Assembly (NCBI GenBank): GCA_029266455.1
Contig: JAQSWV010000018.1
Span: 1 to 48,631, forward strand
Direction: 5' to 3'
DNA from: Nocardioidaceae bacterium
Lineage (GTDB): Bacteria; Actinomycetota; Actinomycetes; Propionibacteriales; Nocardioidaceae
DNA length: 48,631 nucleotides
The position numbers were made by a program, and so were the translations under genes. The first letter of the stretch is position 1, and every line of letters starts with the position of its first letter. The notes beneath the pieces were generated by a model. It saw only the letters and a list, made by a program, of their open reading frames with translations, searched no databases and was not told the DNA's origin. Shown one piece after another: positions 8,677-17,353 of the stretch.

Positions 8677-9531
8677 GTGCTCAGCCCGCAAGCCGGTTCG
8701 GTGCGCGGCGTGCGGGTCCTCGGACCCTCAGACCTCGACCGGACACGCCGACTGCTCGACCGGGACCCGGTGACGCACGTGTTCGTCGCGGATCGGGTCG
8801 AGACCACCCGGCTCGACCCGCGATGGCTGGGCGGACGTGTCTACGGCTTCGTCGAGGACGGTCGTCTCACCGCCGCCTGCCACCACGCCGCCAACCTGGT
8901 GCCTGTCGACGCCCATCCCGACGCCGTTCAGGCGTTCGCCGAGCGTGCGCTCGAGGACGGGCGCAGCTGCGCCTCGCTGTTCGGCCCGCAGGACGAGGTG
9001 CTGGCCATGTGGGAGGTCTTGAGCCCGTCCTGGGGTCCGGCGCGCTCGCTGCGCCCCGACCAGCCGTTCATGGTGGTCACCCAGCCACCGGCGGTGCTGC
9101 ACGACCCGCACGTGCGGCGGGTGCGCATGGACGAGATCGACGTGCTCTACCCCGCCTCGGTGGCCATGTTCCTCGAGGAGGTCGGGGTCTCACCCGAGGA
9201 GAACGGCCCCGAGGTCTACCGAGCGCGCGTGGCGTCGCTGATCGCGCAGGGCCGGGTCTTCGCCCGGATCGAGGACGGCCGGGTGCTGTTCAAGGCCGAG
9301 ATCGGCTCGAGGACCGCGCAGGCGTGCCAGCTGCAGGGCGTCTACGTCGACCGCGAGCACCGCGGCCGCGGACTGGGCACCGCCGGAGTGGCCACCGTGG
9401 TGCACGCCGTGCTGGCCGAGGGCATGCCCGCGATCACGCTGTACGTCAACGCCGACAACGAGCCCGCGCAACGCGCCTACCAACGGGCCGGGTTCCGCCG
9501 GACCCGGCTGTTCGCCTCGGTGCTCCTCTGA
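8677..9531 (+). CDS. GNAT-family N-acetyltransferase with DUF4081-like N-terminal domain
   Basis: From the GTG at 8677 the protein has 284 residues; an ATG 11 codons upstream (8644) is possible but would lie ahead of the -10-like TACGCT. The C-terminal third is a GNAT fold: VYVDREHRGRGLGTAGVATVV is motif A, which binds acetyl-CoA pyrophosphate, and ITLYVNADNEPAQRAYQRAGF is motif B. The first ~110 residues (LGPSDLDRTRRLLDRDPVTHVFVADRVE onward) match the DUF4081 domain that precedes GNAT domains in a conserved actinobacterial family next to ispG. The acceptor substrate is unknown. The adjacency ispG-GNAT-proS is seen widely in this phylum, though here a CapA-like gene lies between. Confidence 0.85.
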   Translation: MLSPQAGSVRGVRVLGPSDLDRTRRLLDRDPVTHVFVADRVETTRLDPRWLGGRVYGFVEDGRLTAACHHAANLVPVDAHPDAVQAFAERALEDGRSCASLFGPQDEVLAMWEVLSPSWGPARSLRPDQPFMVVTQPPAVLHDPHVRRVRMDEIDVLYPASVAMFLEEVGVSPEENGPEVYRARVASLIAQGRVFARIEDGRVLFKAEIGSRTAQACQLQGVYVDREHRGRGLGTAGVATVVHAVLAEGMPAITLYVNADNEPAQRAYQRAGFRRTRLFASVLL

Positions 9532-9601
9532 GGCTGCCGCCTCGGTGCGCTTCTTGAGGCTGCCGCCGGTGCGCTTGGCCGTCGGCGCCCGTCCACCCCG
9601 C

Positions 9602-9607
9602 TAGCCT
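9602..9607 (+). promoter_or_regulatory. -10-like element upstream of the CapA-like gene
   Basis: TAGCCT stands 33 bp ahead of the GTG at 9641. A Shine-Dalgarno sequence GGAAAGGGAG lies between it and the start, so the transcript would have a short leader. No clear -35 element is visible. Confidence 0.4.
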
Positions 9608-9640
9608 CCCCCCGGGACAGGAAGCGGAAAGGGAGTCCGG

Positions 9641-10909
9641 GTGCGACGAGCGAGCAGGTGTGCCGGCTGGGTTGCCGTCGTGGCACTGGTGGCAGCCGGT
9701 TGCAGCGGCGGCGACGACCAGGCGGACGACGGGTCCGGCAACGGGTCCGAGCCGTCGGAGAACACCTCGGAGCCCGCCGCTGACGAGCCGGCCGACGACC
9801 CTGCCGAGGACCCTGAGGACAGTGCCACCGAGGAGACCACGGAGGAGCCCGAGCCGCGGGCCTTCACCGTCGCCATGTCGGGCGACGTCCTGCTGCACAG
9901 CGGCACCTGGGACACCGCGGAGGCCGACGCCGCCCGCGCCGGCCGGGGCGGCCTGGACTTCGGGCCCATGTTCGCGGACATGCGGCCGGCGCTGCGCTCG
10001 GTCGACCTGGCCATCTGCCACCTGGAGACGCCGCTCGCGACACCCCAGGGACCGTTTGCCAGCTATCCCGTCTTCAACGCGCCGCCGCAGGTCGTGACGG
10101 GGCTGCAGAAGGCCGGCTACGACGTCTGCAGCACCGCCTCGAACCACAGCGTCGACCAGGGCGGTGACGGGCTGGTACGCACGCTGAAGACCCTGAACCG
10201 CGTGGACATGGAGCACTTCGGCACGGCACTGTCCCGGAAGGGGAGCCGGCGGATCGACGTGGTGGACGTGGCCGAGGCCCGCGTCGCGCTGCTGAACTAC
10301 ACCTACGGGACCAACGGAATACCGCTCCCTGAGGACATGCCGTGGTCCGTGCCCCTGATCGATCCCGAGCGCATCGTGGCCGACGCCGCGAAGGCCAAGC
10401 GTGGGGGGGCCGAGGTCGTGCTCGTCTCACTGCACTTCGGCACCGAGTACAGCACCGCGCCGGACTCGTACCAGACCTCCGTCGTCAACCGGATCACCCG
10501 GTCGCCCGACATCGACCTGGTGTACGGCCACCCCGCGCACGTGCCGCAGCCGTTCGACAAGGTGAACGGCACCTGGGTGGCCTACGGCCTGGGCAACTTC
10601 ATCGCTCAGCAGCTCACGTCGATGCCCGACACCTACCGCGGCATCACCGCACGCTTCAGCTTCCGCGAGAAGCCGTCGGGGGAGTTCCGAGTCACCGACG
10701 CCGCCTACCTGCCCACACAGATCACGCCGTACGTGTCCGGCGACCCGCGGATGCGCGTCCTGGACGCGGCCGCCGCACTGCGCGACCCCGCGACCCCGGA
10801 CGGGCTCCGTCCGGCCCTGCAGGCGACGGTCGCGGAGGTACGTGCCGCGGCCGAGCTGCTGAACGCCGACAAGCACGGCCTGCACCTGTGGCGGTCCTGG
10901 CGCGACTAG
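9641..10909 (+). CDS. CapA/PgsA-family lipoprotein (capsule-synthesis-type metallophosphatase fold)
   Basis: The protein has 422 residues from a GTG with a good GGAAAGGGAG site. The N terminus has basic residues, a hydrophobic stretch VAVVALVAAG and a lipobox-like VAAGC, suggesting a lipoprotein. A long acidic linker rich in Glu, Asp, Pro and Thr (about residues 25-72) precedes the catalytic domain. The domain shows the CapA series: FTVAMSGDVLLHSG with the metal-binding Asp, AICHLETPLA, VCSTASNHSVDQGGDG, VVLVSLHFGTEY, and VYGHPAHVPQPFD near the end, then AYGLGNFI. In the family, CapA acts in poly-gamma-glutamate or surface-polymer biosynthesis or hydrolysis outside the membrane; no poly-gamma-glutamate synthetase is nearby, so the actual polymer is unknown. 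Confidence 0.85.
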   Translation: MRRASRCAGWVAVVALVAAGCSGGDDQADDGSGNGSEPSENTSEPAADEPADDPAEDPEDSATEETTEEPEPRAFTVAMSGDVLLHSGTWDTAEADAARAGRGGLDFGPMFADMRPALRSVDLAICHLETPLATPQGPFASYPVFNAPPQVVTGLQKAGYDVCSTASNHSVDQGGDGLVRTLKTLNRVDMEHFGTALSRKGSRRIDVVDVAEARVALLNYTYGTNGIPLPEDMPWSVPLIDPERIVADAAKAKRGGAEVVLVSLHFGTEYSTAPDSYQTSVVNRITRSPDIDLVYGHPAHVPQPFDKVNGTWVAYGLGNFIAQQLTSMPDTYRGITARFSFREKPSGEFRVTDAAYLPTQITPYVSGDPRMRVLDAAAALRDPATPDGLRPALQATVAEVRAAAELLNADKHGLHLWRSWRD

Positions 10910-10945
10910 GCCGAAAACCCCGGAAACCCCGGCGGCCGGCCCGGA

Positions 10946-10951
10946 TAGGGT
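10946..10951 (+). promoter_or_regulatory. -10 element of a probable leaderless proS promoter
   Basis: TAGGGT ends six bases before the proS ATG at 10958, and there is no Shine-Dalgarno sequence in between. This fits a leaderless transcript starting at or near the A of the ATG. Confidence 0.5.
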
Positions 10952-10957
10952 CACGCC

Positions 10958-12715
10958 ATGCTGAGGATGTCGACCCTTTTCGTCCGGACGTTGCGCGACG
11001 ACCCGGCCGACGCCGAGCTGCCGAGCCACCGCCTGCTGGTGCGCGCCGGCTACATCCGCCGGGCCGCGCCGGGGATCTACTCGTGGCTGCCGTTGGGCTA
11101 CCGGGTGCTCCGCAAGGTGGAGCAGGTCGTCCGCTCCGAGATGGACGCGATCGGCGCTCAGGAGGTGCACTTCCCTGCCCTGCTGCCACGCGAGCCGTAC
11201 GAGGCGTCGCACCGGTGGACCGAGTACGGCGACGGCATCTTCCGCCTCAAGGACCGCAAGGGCGGCGACTACCTCCTCGGTCCCACGCACGAGGAGATGT
11301 TCACCCTCCTGGTGAAGGACCTCTACTCGTCGTACAAGGACCTGCCGCTGTTCCTCTACCAGATCCAGACGAAGTACCGCGACGAGGCCCGACCCCGGGC
11401 CGGCATCCTGCGCGGACGCGAGTTCGTCATGAAGGACTCCTACTCCTTCGACGTCTCCGACGACGACTTCATGCGCTCGTACCAGGCCCACCGCGACGCC
11501 TACGTCCGGATCTTCGACCGGCTCGGCCTCGACTACGTGATCGTCAAGGCCATGTCGGGAGCCATGGGCGGTTCGGCGAGCGAGGAGTTCCTCGCGGTGG
11601 CCGAGAACGGCGAGGACACCTACGTCCGATCGCCGGGCGGGTACTCCGCCAACGTGGAGGCGGTGCGCGTGCGGGTCCCCGACCCGGTGCCGTACGACGA
11701 CGCGCCGGCCGCGCACGTCGAGGACACCCCGGACACCCCCACGATCGAGACCTTGGTCGCGGTGGCCAACGAGCGGCTGCCCCGCGACGACCGGCCGTGG
11801 GCGGCCGGTGACACGCTGAAGAACGTCGTCGTGATGCTCAAGCATCCGGACGGTCGCCGCGAGCCTCTGGTGGTCGGGGTTCCCGGTGACCGTGACGTGG
11901 ACACGAAGCGGCTGCAGGCACACGTGGAGCCTGCGGAGGTCGAGCCGTTCGCCGAAGAGCACTTCGCGCGCTACCCGGGGCTGGTCAAGGGCTACATCGG
12001 TCCGCAGGCGCTCGGAGAGCGGTCCGCGACCGGCGTCCGCTACCTCGTGGACCCACGGGTCGTCGCTGGCACGCGGTGGGTGACGGGCGCCAACGAACCG
12101 GGGCGCCACGTCTTCGACCTCGTCGCGGGGCGCGACTTCACGCCCGACGGCACGGTCGAGGCGGCCGAGGTCGTCGCCGGCGACCCGGCGCCGGACGGCT
12201 CTGGTCCGCTCGAGCTGGCCCGAGGCATCGAGATGGGCCACATCTTCCAGCTGGGCAGGCGGTTCGCGGACGCGCTGGGCCTCAAGGTGCTGGACGAGAA
12301 CGGCAAGCAGGTCACCGTCACCATGGGTTCGTACGGCGTCGGAGTATCCCGTGCCGTCGCAGCGGTGGTCGAGAACTCGCACGACGAGCTCGGGATCGTG
12401 TGGCCGCGCGAGATCGCACCCGCCGACGTGCACCTGGTGGCGACCGGAAAGGACCCCACCATCCTCGAGACGGCCGGTCGGCTCGCGAGCGGGCTCGAGC
12501 AGGCCGGCGTCGAGGTGCTGTTCGACGACCGCCCGAAGGTGTCACCCGGCGTGAAATTCGCGGACGCCGAGCTGATCGGCGTGCCGACCATCGTGGTGGT
12601 CGGCCGCAACCTGGCCGATGGAGTCGTCGAGATCCGCGACCGCGCGACCGGCAGCCGGGAGGACGTGCCGGTCGGCGAGGCGGTGGCGCACCTCACCGGG
12701 CTGGTCAAGGGCTGA
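10958..12715 (+). CDS. proS: Prolyl-tRNA synthetase (bacterial type with editing insertion)
   Basis: The protein has 585 residues, normal for the bacterial type. Class II motifs are present: [20 protein letters not shown] near motif 1, [21 protein letters not shown] as motif 2, and [16 protein letters not shown] as motif 3. Between motifs 2 and 3 lies the INS (YbaK-like) editing domain, about residues 225-400, which clears Ala-tRNA(Pro). The C-terminal anticodon-binding domain runs from [10 protein letters not shown] to the end, with [21 protein letters not shown]. It charges tRNA(Pro) with proline in the cytosol. The gene appears to have its own leaderless promoter and converges with the LuxR-type gene 21 bp beyond its stop. 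Confidence 0.97.
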   Translation: MLRMSTLFVRTLRDDPADAELPSHRLLVRAGYIRRAAPGIYSWLPLGYRVLRKVEQVVRSEMDAIGAQEVHFPALLPREPYEASHRWTEYGDGIFRLKDRKGGDYLLGPTHEEMFTLLVKDLYSSYKDLPLFLYQIQTKYRDEARPRAGILRGREFVMKDSYSFDVSDDDFMRSYQAHRDAYVRIFDRLGLDYVIVKAMSGAMGGSASEEFLAVAENGEDTYVRSPGGYSANVEAVRVRVPDPVPYDDAPAAHVEDTPDTPTIETLVAVANERLPRDDRPWAAGDTLKNVVVMLKHPDGRREPLVVGVPGDRDVDTKRLQAHVEPAEVEPFAEEHFARYPGLVKGYIGPQALGERSATGVRYLVDPRVVAGTRWVTGANEPGRHVFDLVAGRDFTPDGTVEAAEVVAGDPAPDGSGPLELARGIEMGHIFQLGRRFADALGLKVLDENGKQVTVTMGSYGVGVSRAVAAVVENSHDELGIVWPREIAPADVHLVATGKDPTILETAGRLASGLEQAGVEVLFDDRPKVSPGVKFADAELIGVPTIVVVGRNLADGVVEIRDRATGSREDVPVGEAVAHLTGLVKG

Positions 12716-12740
12716 CCGTCCCGGGCTGGGTCCCGGTCAG
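12712..12740. terminator. Possible bidirectional terminator between proS and the LuxR-type gene
   Basis: The 3' ends of the two convergent genes overlap an imperfect hairpin. CTGACCG plus CGGG can pair with CCCGGTCAG across a short loop, with a three-base bulge. No T-tract follows, as is common for actinobacterial hairpins. Folding is judged by eye only. Confidence 0.35.
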
Positions 12741-15475
12741 GAGGACATCGCCGGAAGGCGGAGGACGAGCTGCGTCCGCGAGTGCACGCCGAGCTTGGAG
12801 TAGACGTTCCCGAGGTGGTACTCCACGGTCTTGGGGCTGAGCATCAGCTCGGCGGCAACCTCTCGGTTGGTCTTGCCCGACGCGACCAGCCTGGCCACGG
12901 ACATCTCCTGCGGGGTGAGAGAGAGCGGGGTCGGGGACCGGCGGGCCGGGGTGAGTCCGCACCCGCGCAGCTCCTGCTCGCACCATCGCAGGAAGGGCTC
13001 GGCGCCAAGGATGCCGAATGCCTCGTCAGCGGCACGCAGATGCCGCGCAGCACTGCGCCGGGATCCGGACCGGCGCTGCACGGCTCCCGCGCCGAGATGG
13101 GCGAGCGCCTCCTCGAACGGCATGCGCGCCGCCGAGAGGTGGGCCGTCGCGGCCTCGAAGGCGGCGTTCGCGGCTCGGGAGTCGTGCCGGGCGGCCTCGA
13201 GCAGACCGCGGGCCCGGGCGGCGCAGCCCATGGCCGACCGTCGGTTGCGCTCGGCGGACCGCTGCTCGAAGGGCGCGAGAGCGGCTTCGGCGTCGTCGAG
13301 CCGTCCGAGCCGCACCAGAGCCTCGACCTGCAGGTCGCGCCAGCCGAAGATCCCGGGCTCGTCGATTCCGTCGCGAGTCGACGCCTGCACCATCGGCTCC
13401 ACCGCGGCCAGCACTCCCGCGAAGTCGCGACGACTGTGCGCCAGGATCGCGGCGGACGTCGCGGCGTACGCGACGCTGGCGGCGTCCTGCAGCAGACGCG
13501 CCGCCTCCAGCGCCGCACGTACGTGGTGGTCGGCCAACTCCCACTGCCCACGTCTGGAGTGGACCGGGCTGGCTACCGCATGGACGCACGCCAGCACGAA
13601 TGTCTGGTCCAGGTCGGCGGCCACGGACGCCGCCCGGCTCCCGTAGTCGACTGCTTCGTCCCAGTTTCCGGTGCGGTACGCGATCTCGGCGAGGTTGCCC
13701 AGGGTGTTGGTGACGAGCAGGAAGTCACCGCTGCTCCGGCTGGCCGCCAGGATCGCCAGGTAGTCGGCACGGGCCTGGTCAGTGTCACCCTCGAAGAGCC
13801 GCAGGTTCGCCCGAACCGCCGCGGCATTCAGCGCATCCGGCGGAAAGTCTGACCCCCGGGGCAGCCACGCCAGTGCCTCCTCGGCCTTCGCCGGCTGGCC
13901 GGCGACGAACGAGCCCATTGCGGCCAGGCCGGTGGAGATGTTGCGATGCCAGGCCTCCGTCGCCGATCGGGCCGCGCGTTCCGCCCAGGCCGCCGCGTCG
14001 AGGCCATGGCCGGACAGCAGCTCGAGGTATGACCGCACCCCGGCCGCACTTCCGCCGAGGTTGTCGTCGGCGTGATTCCAGGCTCTCGCCAGCAGTGTCC
14101 TCGCCTCGTCGAGACGACCACTGGCGAACGCCTCCCACCCGCGGACGTAGTCGAGCCGGCGGCCCGGCAGCAGGTCTGGGTGGTCGGCGAGCAGGGCTAC
14201 CGCGGCGCCCACCTCACCCGCCATCAAGTAGGTCTCCGCGGCGTCCATCACCAGCTCGTCGTGCGTATGTCGCTCCGGCGACAGCTGCGCCGCGGTGACG
14301 TAGGCCGATGCGGCGATGGCCACCGCGCCGCGGACCCGCTGGCGCTGCGCGTATTCGGCCACGCGAGCGGAAAGCGCGCGGTCCTGGCCCGTCGACGCGG
14401 CCACCTCGTGCCGGATCCGGCCGGCTTCGTCGGCTTCGAGCGCTGCCGCTCGTCGGTGCAGTAGGGCCCGGGGTGCCGTCTCTTGAGCGTCGTAGACGGC
14501 GGCTGCGATCAGAGGGTGGGGAAAGCTCACGTCGATCGCCGGAGGTGAACCGTGCCGCTCGAGAAGGTCCGCACGCACCGCCTCGTCCAGTGCCCCGAAC
14601 GGGTCAGTCACGCCGGCGAGCCCCGAGGCCCTACCCAGCGACGCGCGGGCGCCCAGCACCGCGGCAGCGGTCACCAGGTCCCGGGTCTGTGGGGCGCAGC
14701 CGTGCAGGCGCTGCCGCACCGACAGAGCCAGCGCCGCGGGCGGGGGCAGCTCCTTGCCGCTGGCGGCCAGCCGGTCCGCTGGCAGCTCCTGCATCAAGGC
14801 GGTCGCCCACAGCGGGTTGCCGTGCGTGTGCTCCCACAGCCGCCTCAGCTGCAGTACGGACAGGGCATGGCCGGTCGAGGACCGCACCAGCTCACCCATC
14901 TCGGCCAGCGTCAGACCCGTCAGGTCGAGGCGCATACCCCGACCTGCTCCGATCAGCCGATCGACGCCGGCCAGGACGTGGTCATCTCGCTCGGCTCGCT
15001 GCGTCAGGAGGACCAGGACGCGGTCAGCACGCAGCCGGCGAACCGCGAACAGCACAGTCTGCACCGACAGCGGATCCGCCCACTGCGCGTCGTCGACCAC
15101 CAGCACCACCGGCTCGGACCCCTGCAGGTCGCCCAGCAGACCCAGCAAGCGTGATCCGACCTCGGGGAACGTCGCGAGCTTGTCGCCGGACCCGGCCGTG
15201 ATCGGCTCCTCGGGCGGGAGCGGCTGACCGCGGACGAGCTGGTTCACGACGGCGTACGGGGTCTCCGCCTCCGCTTCGTCGCCGAAGCTGCGCAGCACCC
15301 GAACCCCCGTCAGCTCGCGCAGGAACCGGCTCACCAGCCGCGTCTTGCCGATCCCAGCCTCTCCGCAGACCAGTACCAGTCTGGGCTCCCCGCTCAGCGC
15401 CTGGGCAGCCTCGGTGTGCAGCGCCGCAAGCTGCTCGCCGCGACCCACGAAGGCGGAGGTGGCTGGCGTCCCCAC
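12737..15475 (-). CDS. Large LuxR-family regulator with AAA ATPase domain (LAL/MalT type)
   Basis: The protein has 912 residues. The Walker A motif GEAGIGKT is at residues 38-45, inside the N-terminal domain that begins FVGRGEQLAALH, and a Walker B-like VVLVVDDAQWAD follows. A long helical, TPR-like middle region carries many Ala- and Glu-rich repeats. The last 60 residues are a LuxR helix-turn-helix, LTPQEMSVARLVASGKTNRE onward with SPKTVEYHLGNVYSKL as recognition helix. LAL proteins are ATP-dependent transcription activators whose middle part senses a small molecule or protein. No biosynthetic cluster is next to it, so its target is unknown; autoregulation is common in the family. A GTG at 15475 is the most likely start, with a weak ribosome-binding site. 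Confidence 0.93.
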   Translation of the reverse strand: MGTPATSAFVGRGEQLAALHTEAAQALSGEPRLVLVCGEAGIGKTRLVSRFLRELTGVRVLRSFGDEAEAETPYAVVNQLVRGQPLPPEEPITAGSGDKLATFPEVGSRLLGLLGDLQGSEPVVLVVDDAQWADPLSVQTVLFAVRRLRADRVLVLLTQRAERDDHVLAGVDRLIGAGRGMRLDLTGLTLAEMGELVRSSTGHALSVLQLRRLWEHTHGNPLWATALMQELPADRLAASGKELPPPAALALSVRQRLHGCAPQTRDLVTAAAVLGARASLGRASGLAGVTDPFGALDEAVRADLLERHGSPPAIDVSFPHPLIAAAVYDAQETAPRALLHRRAAALEADEAGRIRHEVAASTGQDRALSARVAEYAQRQRVRGAVAIAASAYVTAAQLSPERHTHDELVMDAAETYLMAGEVGAAVALLADHPDLLPGRRLDYVRGWEAFASGRLDEARTLLARAWNHADDNLGGSAAGVRSYLELLSGHGLDAAAWAERAARSATEAWHRNISTGLAAMGSFVAGQPAKAEEALAWLPRGSDFPPDALNAAAVRANLRLFEGDTDQARADYLAILAASRSSGDFLLVTNTLGNLAEIAYRTGNWDEAVDYGSRAASVAADLDQTFVLACVHAVASPVHSRRGQWELADHHVRAALEAARLLQDAASVAYAATSAAILAHSRRDFAGVLAAVEPMVQASTRDGIDEPGIFGWRDLQVEALVRLGRLDDAEAALAPFEQRSAERNRRSAMGCAARARGLLEAARHDSRAANAAFEAATAHLSAARMPFEEALAHLGAGAVQRRSGSRRSAARHLRAADEAFGILGAEPFLRWCEQELRGCGLTPARRSPTPLSLTPQEMSVARLVASGKTNREVAAELMLSPKTVEYHLGNVYSKLGVHSRTQLVLRLPAMSS

Positions 15476-15549
15476 ACCGCCACTGTGCCATTTCTTCAGA
15501 CCCTAGGCATTTACCTGGGGCGAGGTATTTCCCGTCGGCCTAGCGTCTC

Positions 15550-15585
15550 CTCTGTCCACTCGCAGTGCAGCGTAGGAGGACAGAG
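15550..15585. promoter_or_regulatory. Inverted repeat in the gap upstream of the LuxR-type gene
   Basis: CTCTGTCC at 15550-15557 pairs with GGACAGAG at 15578-15585, eight bases each, 20 bp apart. It lies 75 bp upstream of the LuxR-type start. It could be a regulator site or a hairpin in a leader of an opposite transcript. The surrounding 15476-15659 stretch is less GC-rich than its neighbours, contains no convincing gene and probably holds the promoter of the LuxR-type gene. Confidence 0.3.
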
Positions 15586-15659
15586 TCCTTGGGTGGTTGT
15601 CCCGATGCCCGATCGCCCTTCTCCGCGAATATGTCCAGCTCGCCCGGAAAGGTCGCATC

Positions 15660-15899
15660 ATGCCGCAGCCATTTCACTTCTATGTTGCCCTCAGGATGGC
15701 CGATAACCGGGACCGCGGGAATTTCGCGGCAGAAGGAAAGTACCGGCCCGCCGCCGCCAGGCGGCAGGAGCGGTCAGAGGCCGCGGCCGAGGGCCGGGTG
15801 GCGCCTCCCCGGCCGGGCTTCCAGCGGCGACTTGCTCCCTCCTGGTTGGCCTCCGTGCGGGCACTCGCCCCGCGTCGCAGCGCCCGTCCGCTCAGCTGA
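15660..15899 (+). CDS. Possible small hypothetical protein
   Basis: An ATG at 15660 opens a 79-codon frame preceded by GGAAAGG seven bases upstream, a good Shine-Dalgarno spacing. The peptide begins MPQPFHFYVALRMADNRDRG and ends in a basic, Arg- and Ala-rich tail. No family is recognised. Its stop overlaps by eight bases the stop of the convergent DUF4439 gene. Open frames of this length arise often by chance in high-GC DNA, so the main support is the ribosome-binding site. If it is not a gene, the interval 15476-15891 is empty apart from regulatory sequence. Confidence 0.25.
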   Translation: MPQPFHFYVALRMADNRDRGNFAAEGKYRPAAARRQERSEAAAEGRVAPPRPGFQRRLAPSWLASVRALAPRRSARPLS

Positions 15900-16311
15900 G
15901 GCCGACTCCGGGGAGCGCCGTGGCCGGAGCGCCCCAGGCGAGGGACCGGGTCGCTGCGTCGGTCAGCCAGCCGGCGGCTTCGCGTCGCCGCGGTCCGGTG
16001 GTGGCCGCCACCAGGGCGGCATAGAGCACCGCGCACCGATCCTCGATCCGGCGGGCGAGGCGCCGGGCGTCTCCGTCGGTCACGACGGGGCTGGTTAGCG
16101 CATACCCCGGCTCCGCAGGTGCCGGCTCGGCGCCCAGCCTGCGCAGCCGTGCCTCCAGCCGGTCGCGTCGCCGCTGGTGCACTTCGTAGGCGGCGAGCCC
16201 GAGCTGCGCGACCGACCCGGTGGCGTCGGCCACGCCGCCGACGACGCCGTAGCCGTAGACAGCGGCGTGCTCGCCCGCCAGCGCATCCTGCAGACTCTCG
16301 ACCAGGCTCAT
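15892..16311 (-). CDS. DUF4439 ferritin-like domain protein
   Basis: The protein has 139 residues and is all helical in appearance. It starts MSLVESLQDALAGEHAAVYG, where the Glu-His of GEHAAVYGYG is typical of DUF4439 ferritin-like proteins, and contains YEVHQRRRDRLEARL with a second His. The family is restricted mainly to actinobacteria; whether it binds metal is not established. Its ATG overlaps the stop of the upstream lipoprotein gene (ATGA), so the two are translationally coupled and probably work together at the cell surface or on the same substrate. It lies beside the rimP operon, which is also its usual neighbourhood in this phylum. Confidence 0.8.
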   Translation of the reverse strand: MSLVESLQDALAGEHAAVYGYGVVGGVADATGSVAQLGLAAYEVHQRRRDRLEARLRRLGAEPAPAEPGYALTSPVVTDGDARRLARRIEDRCAVLYAALVAATTGPRRREAAGWLTDAATRSLAWGAPATALPGVGLS

Positions 16312-16796
16312 CGCAGCTGCCCGTCGAGCAGCACGAGGTGCTGGGCCTGGCAGGCGACGACCGCGGCGAGCACCCGAGCCAGGTCACCCGACGACGCGTC
16401 CACCACGGCCGCCTGCCGCGACCGGGCGGCCGCGCGCTCGCGGCGACGCAGTGCAGCCAGCGCGGACGTCCGTCCCCGCGGCACCCGGGTTCCGCGGGGG
16501 AGTGGCGGTGGCCCGTCGGGCGCCAGGACGGCCAGGTGCTCGGCGTGATGTTCAGCCAGTGGGCGCAGCAGTGGTCTCAGGTCAGGGTGCCGCCGCGCGG
16601 TCGCGCGGTAGACAGCCAGCAGCTCGCCGGCCGACTGGGCAGCAGCACGCGCCAGCAGGGTGTCGTCGGTGTCGTCGGAGCCAGCAGCGGCACCGGGTCG
16701 CGACGAGGCAGCGCACCCGGGCAGGCCCGCGGCGGCGGCCGCCACCCCGGCCAGAGCGAGCATCTCGCGCCGCGTCGGCGGCCGACGTCGGGGCAC
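16308..16796 (-). CDS. Putative Tat-type lipoprotein, partner of the DUF4439 protein
   Basis: The protein has 162 residues. The N terminus has the twin arginine in PTRREMLALAG, a hydrophobic stretch and the lipobox LPGC, which together suggest a Tat-exported, lipid-anchored protein. The mature part is rich in Ala, Arg and His and is predicted helical (ELLAVYRATARRHPDL, LAEHHAEHLAVL, AVVACQAQHLVLLDGQL), resembling the ferritin-like fold of its partner. It may therefore be a second DUF4439-like protein. The GTG at 16796 follows TAGCGT by seven bases on the coding strand, fitting a leaderless start. It is divergent from rimP and coupled to the next gene by ATGA overlap. Confidence 0.65.
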   Translation of the reverse strand: MPRRRPPTRREMLALAGVAAAAAGLPGCAASSRPGAAAGSDDTDDTLLARAAAQSAGELLAVYRATARRHPDLRPLLRPLAEHHAEHLAVLAPDGPPPLPRGTRVPRGRTSALAALRRRERAAARSRQAAVVDASSGDLARVLAAVVACQAQHLVLLDGQLR

Positions 16797-16803
16797 GATG
16801 GCG

Positions 16804-16809
16804 ACGCTA
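16804..16809 (-). promoter_or_regulatory. -10 element of a leaderless promoter for the lipoprotein gene
   Basis: On the minus strand TAGCGT lies seven bases upstream of the GTG start at 16796. It is only five bases from the oppositely directed rimP -10 element, so both transcripts leave from one compact region. Confidence 0.45.
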
Positions 16810-16814
16810 CCTCG

Positions 16815-16820
16815 TAGAGT
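16815..16820 (+). promoter_or_regulatory. -10 element of the rimP-nusA operon
   Basis: TAGAGT is 47 bp upstream of the rimP ATG. Transcription from here would give a leader of about 40 nt that ends with the strong ribosome-binding site GAGGAGG at 16856-16862. This is probably a main promoter of the translation-factor cluster. Confidence 0.5.
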
Positions 16821-16867
16821 GAGGACCGCTCATGCGGTCACCACAACCACACAGCGAGGAGGCACCG

Positions 16868-17350
16868 ATGTCAGCGGCATCGACCGACCACCTCACCGAG
16901 CAGCTCGGACCCACCGTTCAGTCGCTCGGGCTCGACCTCGATGCTCTCGAGCTGAGCACAGCGGGGCGTCGGCGGGTCTTGCGGGTGGTGGTCGACCGGG
17001 ACGGCGGCGTGAGCCTGGACGACATCGCGACCGTCACTCGGGCGGTCTCGCGGCAGCTGGACTCCGGCGACGCGCTGGGCGACCACCCGTACACCCTCGA
17101 GGTCACCTCGCGAGGGGTCGACCGGCCGCTCAGCACGCCCCGGCACTGGCGGCGCAACGTCGGCCGGTTGGTCACGGTCGCCACGACTGAGGGGGGCCCC
17201 GAGATCACCGGGCGCATCACGGCGGCGGATGACAGCGGTGCCGACCTGGCGGTGGGCTCCGGGCGGCAGGCGTCCGGCACCGAACGGGTGGAGTATGCAC
17301 AGGTCCGGCGTGCCCTCATTCAGGTCGAGTTCGCCCGTAAGGAGGGATGA
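16868..17350 (+). CDS. rimP: Ribosome maturation factor RimP
   Basis: The protein has 160 residues from the ATG at 16868, selected because GAGGAGG stands five bases upstream; longer frames start before the likely promoter leader ends. RimP assists late 30S subunit assembly. The N-terminal domain runs through LGLDLDALELSTAGRRRVLRVVVDRDGGVSLDDIA, and the core contains YTLEVTSRGVDRPLSTPRHW, the family signature. The C-terminal Sm-like domain follows (GRLVTVAT, GRITAADDSGADLAV). It is the first gene of the rimP-nusA-ylxR-infB-ylxP-rbfA-truB string and ends three bases before nusA. Confidence 0.95.
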   Translation: MSAASTDHLTEQLGPTVQSLGLDLDALELSTAGRRRVLRVVVDRDGGVSLDDIATVTRAVSRQLDSGDALGDHPYTLEVTSRGVDRPLSTPRHWRRNVGRLVTVATTEGGPEITGRITAADDSGADLAVGSGRQASGTERVEYAQVRRALIQVEFARKEG

Positions 17351-17353
17351 CAC

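Noticed and set aside
9529-9580. Tandem duplication of TGAGGCTGCCGCC...GGTGCGCTT at the GNAT stop codon
   Set aside because: Two imperfect copies of ~26 bp; looks like a simple local slippage without further structure.
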